Assembly (NCBI RefSeq): GCF_008386635.1
Contig: NZ_VUOE01000004.1
Span: 1-64,000 of the forward strand
Length of the DNA: 64,000 bases
From: Maribacter flavus
Lineage (GTDB): Bacteria; Bacteroidota; Bacteroidia; Flavobacteriales; Flavobacteriaceae
Direction of reading: 5' to 3'
Positions 42,802 to 51,413 of this stretch are shown here, in pieces. A model generated the notes under the pieces. It was not told the origin of the DNA. It saw only the letters and a program-made list of their open reading frames with translations, and did no database searches. Position numbers and translations under genes: made by a program. Numbering within the stretch: the first letter of the stretch is position 1; every line of letters begins with the position of its first letter.

Positions 42802-43693
42802 CCGTAATCAACTTTTTTATTCGCTCGAATTCCTCTTTGGAATGAAAGGGGATGGTAATGCTTCCTTTGGAATTTCCGCTGGTCTTTACTTTGATTCCTG
42901 CGGATAGATGTTTGGAGATTTCCTCGATTCCCGATGCCACATAGGTTGGGGTCTCCACCTTTGGTTTTACCGGTTTTGGTTCCTCTTTTTTGTGATAGTT
43001 CTTTACGGCATTCTCCGTATCCCGTACCGATAAATTTTGCCCTACGATTTTCTCGTAGAGGGCTATCTGGTCCTGCCTGTTTTCGATATTTACCAAGGCC
43101 CTCCCGTGTCCCATGCTCAAAAAGCCGTCGCGCATCCCGGTCTGTATAATGGGGTCTAGCTTTAATAACCTTAGGTAATTCGCGATCGTAGAGCGTTTTT
43201 TTCCTACCCGATCACTTAATTTTTCCTGGGTAAGATTAATTTCATCGATAAGACGTTGGTAGGAGAGTGCAATTTCAATGGGGTCCAAATCTTGTCGCTG
43301 GATGTTCTCCACCAACGCCATCTCCAAGGATTCTTGGTCGTTAGCGATGCGAATATAGGCCGGGATGGTATCCAGTCCTACCAATTTGGAGGCGCGATAC
43401 CTTCTTTCCCCAGAAACGAGTTGGTATTTGTTGAAACCAAGCTTTCTTACCGTAATGGGCTGGATAACACCCAATTCCCGTATGGAAGAAGCCAGTTCTT
43501 GTAAAGTTTCATCGTTAAAATTGGACCGGGGCTGAAAAGGATTGACCTCAATATGCTCTAAATCCAGTTCAATGATATTACCAACGACCTTGTCGGCGTT
43601 TTTATCCGATGCAGATTGTATGTCATTATCAGGGTCCTTCAACAATGCCGATAATCCTCTTCCCAAAGCCTGTTTCTTTACTGCTTTTGCCAT
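42794..43693 (-). CDS. parB: Chromosome partitioning protein ParB
   Basis: ParB binds parS sites near the origin and moves them with ParA. The 299-residue protein has the CTP-binding and clamp region (NPFQPRSNFNDETLQELASSI, VSGERRYRASKLVG), the helix-turn-helix (LSDRVGKKRSTIANYLRLLKL) and a basic C-terminal dimer domain. I saw no parS-like TGTTTCACGTGGAACA palindrome in this window. It overlaps DUF5683 and lies one base from parA. Confidence 0.95.
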   Translation of the reverse strand: MAKAVKKQALGRGLSALLKDPDNDIQSASDKNADKVVGNIIELDLEHIEVNPFQPRSNFNDETLQELASSIRELGVIQPITVRKLGFNKYQLVSGERRYRASKLVGLDTIPAYIRIANDQESLEMALVENIQRQDLDPIEIALSYQRLIDEINLTQEKLSDRVGKKRSTIANYLRLLKLDPIIQTGMRDGFLSMGHGRALVNIENRQDQIALYEKIVGQNLSVRDTENAVKNYHKKEEPKPVKPKVETPTYVASGIEEISKHLSAGIKVKTSGNSKGSITIPFHSKEEFERIKKLITGA

Positions 43694-43694
43694 G

Positions 43695-44468
43695 TTATGC
43701 TGTCTGCTTGTTTTTCTTCACCACCTCGTCCGCCAGGTTCAGGTAGTTCGTAGCCCCTTTGCTGGCCGCATCATACTTTATGATACTTTCGCCGTAGCTG
43801 GGCGCTTCGCTCAATCGAACGTTCCGTTGGATGATGGTCTCAAAGACCATATCGCCAAAATGTTTTTTGACCTCTTCTACCACTTGGTTTGAGAGCCGTA
43901 ATCTGGAATCGTACATGGTCAATAACATTCCTTCAATGTCCAATTGCGGATTGTGTATTCTCTGTACGCTTTTTATGGTATTTAATAACTTACCCAAACC
44001 TTCCAAGGCAAAGTATTCACATTGAATGGGGATAATTACGGAGTCTGCGGCGGTCAGTGCATTTAATGTCAAGAGCCCCAAGGAAGGGGCGCAATCGATA
44101 AGGATATAATCATACGCATCCTTTATGTCCATGACGGCCTTTTTCATCATATATTCTCGTTCGTCCTTGTCCACCAATTCTATTTCGATCGCCACCAAAT
44201 CTATATGGGCGGGAATCAAATCCACATTGGGTGAGGTGGTTGGGATGACGGCCTCTTTGGCAGTCTTTGTATGTTCCAAAAGCTGATAGGTGCCCAACTC
44301 GATACTGTCCACGTCAATACCCAATCCAGAGGTGGCATTGGCCTGGGGGTCGGCATCGATCAACAGTACCTTCTTTTCCAGAACACCTAGGGAGGCAGCG
44401 AGGTTTACGGTCGTAGTCGTTTTACCAACGCCGCCTTTCTGATTCGCTATAGCAATTATCTTGCCCAT
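43695..44468 (-). CDS. parA: Chromosome partitioning ATPase ParA (Soj)
   Basis: ParA is a Walker-type ATPase acting with ParB in DNA segregation. The 257-residue protein has the deviant Walker A KGGVGKTTTTVNLAASL, switch I DADPQANATSGLG and a Walker B region LIDCAPSLGLLTLNAL. It is the first gene of the minus-strand run parA-parB-DUF5683-dapB-lepB. A possible -7-like box TATTTTTA lies about 20 bases upstream on the minus strand, weaker than the other promoters in this window because the last G is missing. Confidence 0.95.
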   Translation of the reverse strand: MGKIIAIANQKGGVGKTTTTVNLAASLGVLEKKVLLIDADPQANATSGLGIDVDSIELGTYQLLEHTKTAKEAVIPTTSPNVDLIPAHIDLVAIEIELVDKDEREYMMKKAVMDIKDAYDYILIDCAPSLGLLTLNALTAADSVIIPIQCEYFALEGLGKLLNTIKSVQRIHNPQLDIEGMLLTMYDSRLRLSNQVVEEVKKHFGDMVFETIIQRNVRLSEAPSYGESIIKYDAASKGATNYLNLADEVVKKNKQTA

Positions 44469-44640
44469 ATACTAAGTAAGTTAGGGTGTAAAAATACGAT
44501 TATTTGTGGGGCTGATAAAAGGATTTTGTTAACACAAGGTGAATAACCAAACCCTTTTGATTAAAAAAGCGTTAAAGTTTTAGATATCAAAGCTTTAGAT
44601 GTGATACTTGAAATGTACGTACCGCTTAGCCGGATGGGCC

Positions 44641-44976
44641 TTATTCCTTTTTTTCCTTGAGCTTGAGGCTGTCCTCGTACTCAATCAAATAGATTTCCTC
44701 GTTTTTTTTCTTCAGGTAGTATTCCTCTCTGGCAAATTTTTCCAACTCGTCCTCATTGGACAGTTTTTCGATGACTTTTTTATCCTTGGCGATTTCCTTT
44801 TTTAAGAATTCCTGGGTCTTTTCCAACTTGTTTATTTCACGTTTTAGCTCCATGTGAATGAGTAGGGAGTTGGTGTCAAAGAAGACCATCCATATAACGA
44901 ATACGGTTAGTACCAAAACATAGATATTGGTCATGACCTTGAACCATTTTTTCTCCCTTAATTCCTTTAGTCCCAC
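44641..44976 (-). CDS. Septum formation initiator family protein (FtsB/DivIC-like)
   Basis: The 111-residue protein has one N-terminal membrane helix (residues about 14-35) and a long coiled coil (about 40-75, LKREINKLEKTQEFLKKEIAKDKKVIEKLS) before ELEKFAREEYYLKKKNEE. This is the FtsB/DivIC layout of the divisome complex with FtsL and FtsQ. The frame begins with GTG at 44976, and the start overlaps the udk stop (TAGTG), so translation is coupled. The C-terminal acidic and basic tail is longer than in E. coli FtsB. Confidence 0.85.
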   Translation of the reverse strand: MGLKELREKKWFKVMTNIYVLVLTVFVIWMVFFDTNSLLIHMELKREINKLEKTQEFLKKEIAKDKKVIEKLSNEDELEKFAREEYYLKKKNEEIYLIEYEDSLKLKEKKE

Positions 44977-45590
44977 TAGGCTTCGGCTAATTTTTCGTTA
45001 ATAATGCTCCTTACAATTTCAACGGCAACCGTATTGTATTTATTATTGGGAATAATGATATCAGCATATTCCTTGGTGGGCTCTATAAACTGGTCATGCA
45101 TCGGTTTTATGACATTCTGGTAATTGTCCAGGGTTTCGTTCAAGTTCCATCCACGTTCGTTCACGTCCCTTTTTAATCTACGGATGAGGCGCTCATCGGT
45201 ATCGGCGTGCACAAAAATCTTTATATCGCACATATTTCTGATTTCGGCATTGGTCAAGATGAGGATGCCTTCTACGATCATCACCTTTCTTGGATGGGTG
45301 GGTATGGTTTTTTCCGTCCTATTACATTCCAAAAACGAATACACCGGTTGTTCTACAGATTCCCCCGCTTTTAGCGCCTTCAGATGATTTTCCAATAATT
45401 TGAAATCGATGGCACTGGGATGGTCAAAATTGGTCTTTCGGCGTTCTTCCAAAGTCAGGTGCGAAAGATCATTGTAATAGGAATCCTGTGAAATGACCCC
45501 CACCTCGTTTTTGGGCAGTTCATTGATAATCTGATTTACCACGGTAGTCTTTCCACATCCCGTTCCTCCCGCTATTCCTATAATGAGCAT
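44976..45590 (-). CDS. udk: Uridine kinase
   Basis: Udk phosphorylates uridine and cytidine in the pyrimidine salvage route. The 204-residue protein has the P-loop GGTGCGKTTVVNQI, the SQDSYYNDLSHL loop and NFDHPSAIDFKLL, and the lid region RRLKRDVNERGWN. I use the start at 45590 (MLIIGIAGG); a frame start at 45641 would add 17 residues and overlap the promoter box at 45608-45615. It is followed by the FtsB-like gene, overlapping by one base. Confidence 0.93.
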   Translation of the reverse strand: MLIIGIAGGTGCGKTTVVNQIINELPKNEVGVISQDSYYNDLSHLTLEERRKTNFDHPSAIDFKLLENHLKALKAGESVEQPVYSFLECNRTEKTIPTHPRKVMIVEGILILTNAEIRNMCDIKIFVHADTDERLIRRLKRDVNERGWNLNETLDNYQNVIKPMHDQFIEPTKEYADIIIPNNKYNTVAVEIVRSIINEKLAEA

Positions 45591-45607
45591 CCATCTAATA
45601 TTTGGTC

Positions 45608-45615
45608 CAAAAATA
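45608..45615 (-). promoter_or_regulatory. -7 box of udk
   Basis: The minus strand reads TATTTTTG (TAnnTTTG) 17 bases before the start at 45590. It supports that start over the one at 45641. Confidence 0.55.
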
Positions 45616-45687
45616 CATATTTGAACATCAAAATGGTACAAAACTTAAAATTGACGATCGGGTAACGGTCATTCTGGTATTAAGGGT

Positions 45688-45695
45688 TACTTTTG
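45688..45695 (+). promoter_or_regulatory. -7 box of the MFS efflux gene
   Basis: TACTTTTG (TAnnTTTG) is followed by four bases and the ATG at 45700. No -33 box at a usual distance is seen. It points to a leaderless transcript. Confidence 0.5.
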
Positions 45696-45699
45696 CGCC

Positions 45700-46920
45700 A
45701 TGCAAAACGAACAGGTAAAACCTAATTTTGAATTTGTAGCGTTAATGGCCTCATTAATGTCCATCGTAGCCTTAACGATTGATGCCTTGATACCTGCCAT
45801 TTCCGATATTGGCATGGCCATCCATAGCCTGGACCCGACCCAGAATCAGCTATTGATCATCATGATATTTTTGGGACTGGGCGTGGGGCAGCTCTTTTTT
45901 GGTCCCATTTCCGATAGTTTGGGCAGAAAGCCCGTGGTATACATTGGTTTCGGAGTTTTCGCCATCGCCAGTGTTATCTGTCTTTTGGCGCCAAACCTAG
46001 AAATCATGATTGTTGGTAGGATTTTACAGGGTGTCGGGCTTTCGGCACCAAGAACCATAAGTATTTCCATTATCCGGGACACCTATCGCGGCGATTATAT
46101 GGCTAAGATCATGTCCTTCGTAACCGCTTTCTTTATATTGGTGCCGGTCATCGCTCCCGCTTTTGGGAAATTTATCATGAGTTTTTCCAGTTGGGAGGGT
46201 ATTTTTTATGCGCAGCTGTTTTTTGGTCTAGTGGTATGTTTTTGGTTTTACAAACGACAGGAAGAAACCCTAAAACCCGAATATAAGGTACCTTTTAAAA
46301 CATCGGTATTTATAAACGGAACCAAGGAAATTTTCAAGTATCGGGAGACGGTTTCCTGTACGATAATCTCCGGATTGATTACAGGTTCTTTTTTGGTGTA
46401 TCTGAGCTCCGCCCAGCACGTTTTTGAGGAATTATATGGCATGGCCGATAGCTTTCCGTTAATCTTCGCCGGACTGGCCATTTCCATCGGTTTTTCAACG
46501 TTGACGAACGGTACGCTAGTGTTACGTTTTGGCATGCGAAACCTATCTTTCGTGGCCTTGTTTGCCTTCACGGCCATCGCCCTTCTCTATAGCGTTCTAT
46601 TTTGGAACAAGCCCGACCCAAGCGTGCCCGTATTGATCGGTTTTCTTTCGATATTATTTTTATGTTTGGGTTTTATCTGGGGAAATTTACGGTCCATCGC
46701 CATGGAACCTATTGGTCACATAGCTGGCATTGGGGCAGCGATTACGGGTTTTGTCTCCACGGTATTATCGATTCCGATATCCATCTACATAGGAAAATTC
46801 ATAACCGACTCCGTGTGGGCCTTGTTCGCAGGGCTGGGAGTATGTGGATTACTTTCAGTGGTCCTGTTCGTTGCGTTTAAGACAAGACCACTGTTTGCAA
46901 GTAACCGGGCATATCAATAG
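45700..46920 (+). CDS. MFS drug-efflux transporter, Bcr/CflA type
   Basis: The 406-residue protein has about 12 membrane helices and the drug-H+ antiporter (DHA1) signs: LGLGVGQLFFGPISDSLGRKPV in the loop between helices 2 and 3, and RILQGVGLSAPRTISISIIRDTY in helix 5. Bcr/CflA relatives export bicyclomycin or other drugs. The start at 45700 is kept because residues 1-16 match the usual N-terminus. The stop is three bases from the acs-tail relic at 46923-46952. Substrate unknown. Confidence 0.9.
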   Translation: MQNEQVKPNFEFVALMASLMSIVALTIDALIPAISDIGMAIHSLDPTQNQLLIIMIFLGLGVGQLFFGPISDSLGRKPVVYIGFGVFAIASVICLLAPNLEIMIVGRILQGVGLSAPRTISISIIRDTYRGDYMAKIMSFVTAFFILVPVIAPAFGKFIMSFSSWEGIFYAQLFFGLVVCFWFYKRQEETLKPEYKVPFKTSVFINGTKEIFKYRETVSCTIISGLITGSFLVYLSSAQHVFEELYGMADSFPLIFAGLAISIGFSTLTNGTLVLRFGMRNLSFVALFAFTAIALLYSVLFWNKPDPSVPVLIGFLSILFLCLGFIWGNLRSIAMEPIGHIAGIGAAITGFVSTVLSIPISIYIGKFITDSVWALFAGLGVCGLLSVVLFVAFKTRPLFASNRAYQ

Positions 46921-46922
46921 AA

Positions 46923-46952
46923 TTACAGTGCCTCGTCCATGATTTCCTGAAC
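46923..46952 (-). pseudogene. Relic of the acs 3' end (10 codons including stop)
   Basis: Read on the minus strand these bases encode Val-Gln-Glu-Ile-Met-Asp-Glu-Ala-Leu-stop, identical in protein to the last nine residues of acs, whose own end is at 47356-47385. Five of 30 bases differ, all silent or within the stop codon. Upstream of this the similarity ends. It indicates that acs once ended here, three bases from the MFS stop, and was given a new 3' end together with the DNA in between. Confidence 0.85.
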
Positions 46953-46982
46953 TCAATAAATGGTAGATTAAAATTCAATTTA

Positions 46983-47300
46983 TTATCCAGAATTGGTAAA
47001 ATAGGTTCTGTTTTTATAAAGGAAAGACATTGATTGATAGTGAACTGCTGAAACTACTACAGGGTCTCCTATTAAATTCAAGGCATCTATTTCATAATGA
47101 TGTTTTCTGAAGTATAGCCAAGTTAAAAGGTTTTCTCCTATTTCAAAATTGGCGTTGTATGGTTTAACAACTTTCCTATGGTTGACATATTCCAGTTGCT
47201 CACTTTCAAGATAAGATTTGATTTTTTCCAATTTCAATTCCTCATTTGAAAAAACATGAAATACATAAACAAGAGCCAAAATAATAATGATAAAACCCAT
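46983..47300 (-). CDS. Hypothetical protein with an N-terminal membrane helix
   Basis: The 105-residue product begins with a hydrophobic helix (residues 1-17, GFIIIILALVYVFHVF) and then a charged, mixed domain (LEYVNHRKVVKPYNANFEIGENLLTWLYFRKHHYEIDAL). I recognise no family. Its base composition is visibly more AT-rich than its neighbours, and it sits between the acs-tail relic (46923-46952) and the current acs end (47356). It may therefore have been brought in with a fragment carrying an acs 3' end. Probably real, function unknown. Confidence 0.65.
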   Translation of the reverse strand: MGFIIIILALVYVFHVFSNEELKLEKIKSYLESEQLEYVNHRKVVKPYNANFEIGENLLTWLYFRKHHYEIDALNLIGDPVVVSAVHYQSMSFLYKNRTYFTNSG

Positions 47301-47355
47301 TAAATAAGATATTCCAGCACACTCAATTCTGATAAGCTAAAGCATTAAAATTATC

Positions 47356-49263
47356 TCAGAGCGCCTCATCCATAATTTCCTGAACGATTTCAGGATTTAA
47401 CAGCGTACTCGTGTCGCCTAGATTTGAGGTGTCTCCACTGGCGATCTTGCGGAGGATCCGTCGCATGATCTTACCACTTCGGGTCTTGGGCAATCCGGAA
47501 ACGAATTGGATTTTATCCAGTTTGGCAATAGGGCCAATTTGCTCCGTAATCTGTTGGTTGATTTCCTTTCTGAGATTGTTTTTGTCCCTGCTTTCCCCGG
47601 TTTCCTTCAAAATTATATATCCATAGAGTGCATTTCCCTTTACATCGTGCGGGAAGCCAACGATGGCGGATTCTGCCACGGCCGGATGTTCGTTGATGGA
47701 ATCCTCAATAGGTGCCGTACCCAAATTGTGACCGGAAACGATGATGACATCGTCCACGCGACCCGTAATCCGGTAATAGCCAACGGCATCGCGCAATGCA
47801 CCATCGCCCGTAAAATACATGTCCTTATAGGCCGAAAAATACGTATCCCTGTATCGTTCATGGTCGCCCCATATGGTTCTTGCCATGGAAGGCCACGGGA
47901 ATTTAATGCAGAGCCTGCCATCGACTTGATTCCCTTTAATCTCCTGTCCGTTTTCGTCCATCAGGGCGGGTTGGATTCCAATAAAAGGTAACGTGGCATA
48001 AGTTGGGGTCGTTGGGGTCACGTACGGAATAGGGCTTATCATGATGCCGCCCGTTTCCGTTTGCCACCAAGTATCTACAATGGGGCTTCTTTTTTTGCCA
48101 ACATTGTTATTGTACCAATGCCAGGCCTCTTCATTGATGGGTTCGCCTACAGAGCCCAAAACCTTTAGGCTGGATAGGTCGTATTTTTCAACATAATCGA
48201 GATTTTCCTTTGCCAAGGCGCGTATTGCGGTGGGAGCCGTATAGAACTGGGTTACTTTGTGTTTTTGGACCACTTCCCAAAACCGACCAAAATCGGGGTA
48301 GGAGGGGATTCCTTCGAACATCACGGTGGTGGCACCGTTGGCCAAAGGCCCATAGACGATATAGGAGTGTCCGGTAATCCAACCGATATCGGCAGTACAC
48401 CAATACACGTCCTCTTCCCTGTATTGAAAGACATTTTTGAAGGTGTATGCGGTATAGACCATGTATCCGGCGGTGGTATGGACCATTCCTTTTGGCCTTC
48501 CTGTGGATCCCGAAGTGTATAAAATGAAAAGTGGGTCTTCGGCATTCATGATTTCGGCCACATTGTCGCCATAGGCATCGTCCAATAAAGGTTGCAACCA
48601 ATGGTCCCTTTGGGGCATCATATCGATATTGCTATGGATGCGTTTCGCCACTAAAACCGTTTCTACACCGGGGCAGCCTTCCAAGGCTTTGTCCACAATT
48701 CCCTTTAAATCGATGGTCTTGGCACCTCTATAGGAACCATCCGAAGTTATGACCAACTTACAATCGGAATCATTAATCCGTGTAGCGAGGGCATTGGAGG
48801 AAAATCCGGCAAAAACGACCGAATGTATGGCGCCAATTCTGGCGCATGCCAATACGGAAACCGCCAATTCAGGTATCATGGGCAAGTAGATACACACCCG
48901 GTCCCCTTTTTTGATGCCTTTTTCCAACAGCACATTGGCCATTTTGCATACGCGCTGGTGCAATTGCCTGTAGGTAATATGTTCCGCTTCTTCCTTGGGG
49001 TCGTTGGGCTCAAAAAGAATGGCTGTTTTATCGCCACGGGTAGGAAGGTGTCGGTCAATACAATTCTCGGTAATGTTCAACTGTGCACCATCGAACCACT
49101 TTACTTCCGGTTTTTTAAAATCCCAGCTCAGGACATTGTTCCATCGCTTGCGCCAAACAAAGTGCTCCTCTGCGATTTCTTCCCAAAAGGCCTCTGGATT
49201 ACGAACCGATTTTCTATATACTTGATAATATTCCTCTAGATGTTTAATGTGATAGTTACTCAT
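47356..49263 (-). CDS. acs: Acetate-CoA ligase
   Basis: Acs turns acetate, ATP and CoA into acetyl-CoA through acetyl-AMP. The 635-residue length is typical. Key blocks are YTSGSTGRPKGMVHTTAGYMVY (ATP-binding), DIGWITGHSYIVYGPLANGATTVMF, WWQTETGGIMISP and the C-terminal SGKIMRRILRKIA, where the Lys is normally acetylated. It follows a DUF4212-type small subunit gene and an acetate symporter gene on the same strand, so the three may form an acetate-uptake unit. Its last nine codons are duplicated at 46923-46952. Confidence 0.97.
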   Translation of the reverse strand: MSNYHIKHLEEYYQVYRKSVRNPEAFWEEIAEEHFVWRKRWNNVLSWDFKKPEVKWFDGAQLNITENCIDRHLPTRGDKTAILFEPNDPKEEAEHITYRQLHQRVCKMANVLLEKGIKKGDRVCIYLPMIPELAVSVLACARIGAIHSVVFAGFSSNALATRINDSDCKLVITSDGSYRGAKTIDLKGIVDKALEGCPGVETVLVAKRIHSNIDMMPQRDHWLQPLLDDAYGDNVAEIMNAEDPLFILYTSGSTGRPKGMVHTTAGYMVYTAYTFKNVFQYREEDVYWCTADIGWITGHSYIVYGPLANGATTVMFEGIPSYPDFGRFWEVVQKHKVTQFYTAPTAIRALAKENLDYVEKYDLSSLKVLGSVGEPINEEAWHWYNNNVGKKRSPIVDTWWQTETGGIMISPIPYVTPTTPTYATLPFIGIQPALMDENGQEIKGNQVDGRLCIKFPWPSMARTIWGDHERYRDTYFSAYKDMYFTGDGALRDAVGYYRITGRVDDVIIVSGHNLGTAPIEDSINEHPAVAESAIVGFPHDVKGNALYGYIILKETGESRDKNNLRKEINQQITEQIGPIAKLDKIQFVSGLPKTRSGKIMRRILRKIASGDTSNLGDTSTLLNPEIVQEIMDEAL

Positions 49264-49276
49264 TTTTGAATGCTGA

Positions 49277-49291
49277 TTTTACGCGATAATC
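49277..49291. promoter_or_regulatory. Shared upstream motif, copy 2 (acs)
   Basis: TTTTACGCGATAATC, identical to the sequence at 41376-41390 upstream of lepB, 13 bases before the acs start. Its role is unknown. Confidence 0.35.
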
Positions 49292-49347
49292 TAAATTGAA
49301 AATATTCCAAAACTGGTCCGTCCCGGTTTATAAAAATACGAATTTAT

Positions 49348-51042
49348 TTAATGGTCTATGGCCTCTCCCGCACCGCTTGGAATCCGAATATCCTCCACAA
49401 TCTCCTGAACATTATAGGGAGGGGGCGGGGTGAGTTTCATGACACTAATGGATACCAAAAAATTGGCGAGCATGGCAATGCTTCCAAAACCTTCTGGGGA
49501 TATGCCAAACCACCAATCTTCTGAAGTTCCACCGCCAAACCAGTCGAACTTAAACTTGGTCATATAGAATAGCATCAAAAGGGTTCCCGTGACCATGCCG
49601 GCAATGGCCCCTTCCTTGTTCATCTTTTTGTAAAAAATTCCAAGCACAATGGCCGGAAAAAAAGAAGCTGCGGCTAATCCAAAGGCGAGGGCGACCACGG
49701 CGGCAACAAAACCGGGCGGGTTGATTCCAAAATAACCAGCGATTACAACGGCAACCGTTGCCGATAAACGTGCCGCCCAAAGTTCCCCTTTATCTGAAAT
49801 AGTGGGTTTGAATACTTTTTTTATGAGGTCGTGGGATACTGAAGCCGAAATCACCAATAGTAGGCCTGCCGCGGTAGATAACGCGGCCGCAAGGCCACCG
49901 GCCGCCACCAGGGCAATTACCCATGCAGGAAGGTTGGCTATTTCCGGATTTGCCAGTACCATGCTATCTGGATCTACGTAAAGTTCGTTTCGATTTTTAT
50001 CCGCTACATACTGTATTTTACCATCCTTGTTCTTATCGTCAAATTGAAAGAGCCCCGTAGTTTCCCATTTTGTAAACCATTCTGGCATGGAACCGTATTC
50101 CTTGTTGTTAACCGTATTTATCATATTTGTTCTGGCGAATACGGCCACGGCGGGTGCTGTGGTATAGAGGATAGCAATAAGAAGTAGTGCCAATCCGGCC
50201 GATTTTCTTGCGTCCTTGACCCTTTTGACGGTAAAGAATCGGACAATAACGTGGGGCAGTCCGGCGGTGCCTACCATCAACGCCAAGGTAATGGCCAACA
50301 CATCTATCATGGATTTTGAGCCGTTGGTATAGGCGTTAAAACCCAATTCCGTGGATAATCCGTCCAACTTGTCCAAAAGGTAGGTTCCCGAACCATCGGC
50401 CAATTTGGAACCCATTCCCAGTTGCGGAACGGGATTTCCGGTCATCTGGATGGAAATGAAAATAGCTGGCACCATAAAGGCGAAAATCAAAACACAGTAT
50501 TGGGCTACCTGCGTATAGGTGATTCCTTTCATTCCGCCAAGCACGGCATAAAAAAGAACGATGATCATTCCGATGATGACACCGGTGTTGATGTCGACCT
50601 CTAAAAATCGGGAAAAAACTACGCCAACCCCGCGCATTTGCCCAGCTACATACGTAAAGGAAACGATAAGGGCACAGATAACGGCTACGATTCGGGCGGT
50701 TTTGGAATAGTAACGGTCCCCTATGAAATCCGGCACGGTAAACTTTCCAAATTTCCGAAGGTATGGCGCCAATAAAAGCGCTAAAAGCACATAGCCCCCT
50801 GTCCAGCCCATAAGGTAGACGGAACCGTCATAGCCCGCAAAGGCGATGATGCCGGCCATGGAAATAAATGATGCGGCGGACATCCAATCGGCTGCAGTGG
50901 CCATACCGTTTGCCAACGGGGAAACCCCGCCCCCGGCAACGTAAAAATCCTTGGTGGAGCCGGCGCGCGACCAAATGGCAATACCGATATACAGGGCAAA
51001 AGTAATTCCGACGAGAAGGTAGGTCCAGATTTGAACGCTCAT
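49348..51042 (-). CDS. Sodium/solute symporter, acetate-permease-like (ActP type)
   Basis: The 564-residue protein is a solute:sodium symporter with about 13 membrane helices. Family blocks are AIWSRAGSTKDFYVAGGGVSPLANGMATAADWMSAASFISMAG and MGWTGGYVLLALLLAPYLRKFGKFTVPDFIGDR. Its neighbours, acs downstream and DUF4212 upstream, point to acetate or another short carboxylate. The pair DUF4212 plus symporter is known to belong together in many bacteria. The order on the minus strand is DUF4212 - symporter - acs. Confidence 0.92.
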   Translation of the reverse strand: MSVQIWTYLLVGITFALYIGIAIWSRAGSTKDFYVAGGGVSPLANGMATAADWMSAASFISMAGIIAFAGYDGSVYLMGWTGGYVLLALLLAPYLRKFGKFTVPDFIGDRYYSKTARIVAVICALIVSFTYVAGQMRGVGVVFSRFLEVDINTGVIIGMIIVLFYAVLGGMKGITYTQVAQYCVLIFAFMVPAIFISIQMTGNPVPQLGMGSKLADGSGTYLLDKLDGLSTELGFNAYTNGSKSMIDVLAITLALMVGTAGLPHVIVRFFTVKRVKDARKSAGLALLLIAILYTTAPAVAVFARTNMINTVNNKEYGSMPEWFTKWETTGLFQFDDKNKDGKIQYVADKNRNELYVDPDSMVLANPEIANLPAWVIALVAAGGLAAALSTAAGLLLVISASVSHDLIKKVFKPTISDKGELWAARLSATVAVVIAGYFGINPPGFVAAVVALAFGLAAASFFPAIVLGIFYKKMNKEGAIAGMVTGTLLMLFYMTKFKFDWFGGGTSEDWWFGISPEGFGSIAMLANFLVSISVMKLTPPPPYNVQEIVEDIRIPSGAGEAIDH

Positions 51043-51108
51043 AATTTTTTTGTTTGGTGGTCTTTTGTTTTAGGCGGTCTTGGTGTTGTTTGAAAGCATT
51101 TTTAGAGG

Positions 51109-51369
51109 CTATTCATTATAGCCATATTTTTTGTCCAGTTTGTTCATGAGTCGGACATACACGAAAATAAGGATTACGAAGACGTAGATGGATCCTTGTT
51201 GCGCAAACCAGAACCCGAGTTTAAAACCGCCAATTATTATCGTGTCCAAGGCATCTTTAAAGAGGATACCCGCTCCATAGGACACCAAGAACCAAATTAT
51301 TAAGAGAATGAAGAGATATTTTACGTTTTCCTTCCAGTATGCGGAGGCTCGTTTTTGTTTGTCGGACAT
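51109..51369 (-). CDS. DUF4212 small membrane subunit of the symporter
   Basis: The 86-residue protein has two membrane helices (residues about 19-38 and 54-74) and the family block RASAYWKENVKYLFILLIIWFLVSYGAGILF, with LNDTI/DTIIIGGFKLGFWFAQQGSIYVFVILIFVY. DUF4212 proteins are found next to sodium/solute symporters and are thought to be accessory subunits. The gene lies 66 bases upstream of the symporter and 44 bases from anmK. Confidence 0.93.
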   Translation of the reverse strand: MSDKQKRASAYWKENVKYLFILLIIWFLVSYGAGILFKDALDTIIIGGFKLGFWFAQQGSIYVFVILIFVYVRLMNKLDKKYGYNE

Positions 51370-51413
51370 TTTTTGGAATTATCTAATTAAGATAGAAATT
51401 TAATGAAAATACT

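Noticed and set aside
42794-44468. parS site or replication origin near parA/parB
   Set aside because: No TGTTTCACGTG-type palindrome, dnaA gene or DnaA-box cluster was seen in the window.
47506-47991. 161-codon plus-strand frame opposite acs
   Set aside because: Antisense shadow of acs; no family pattern.
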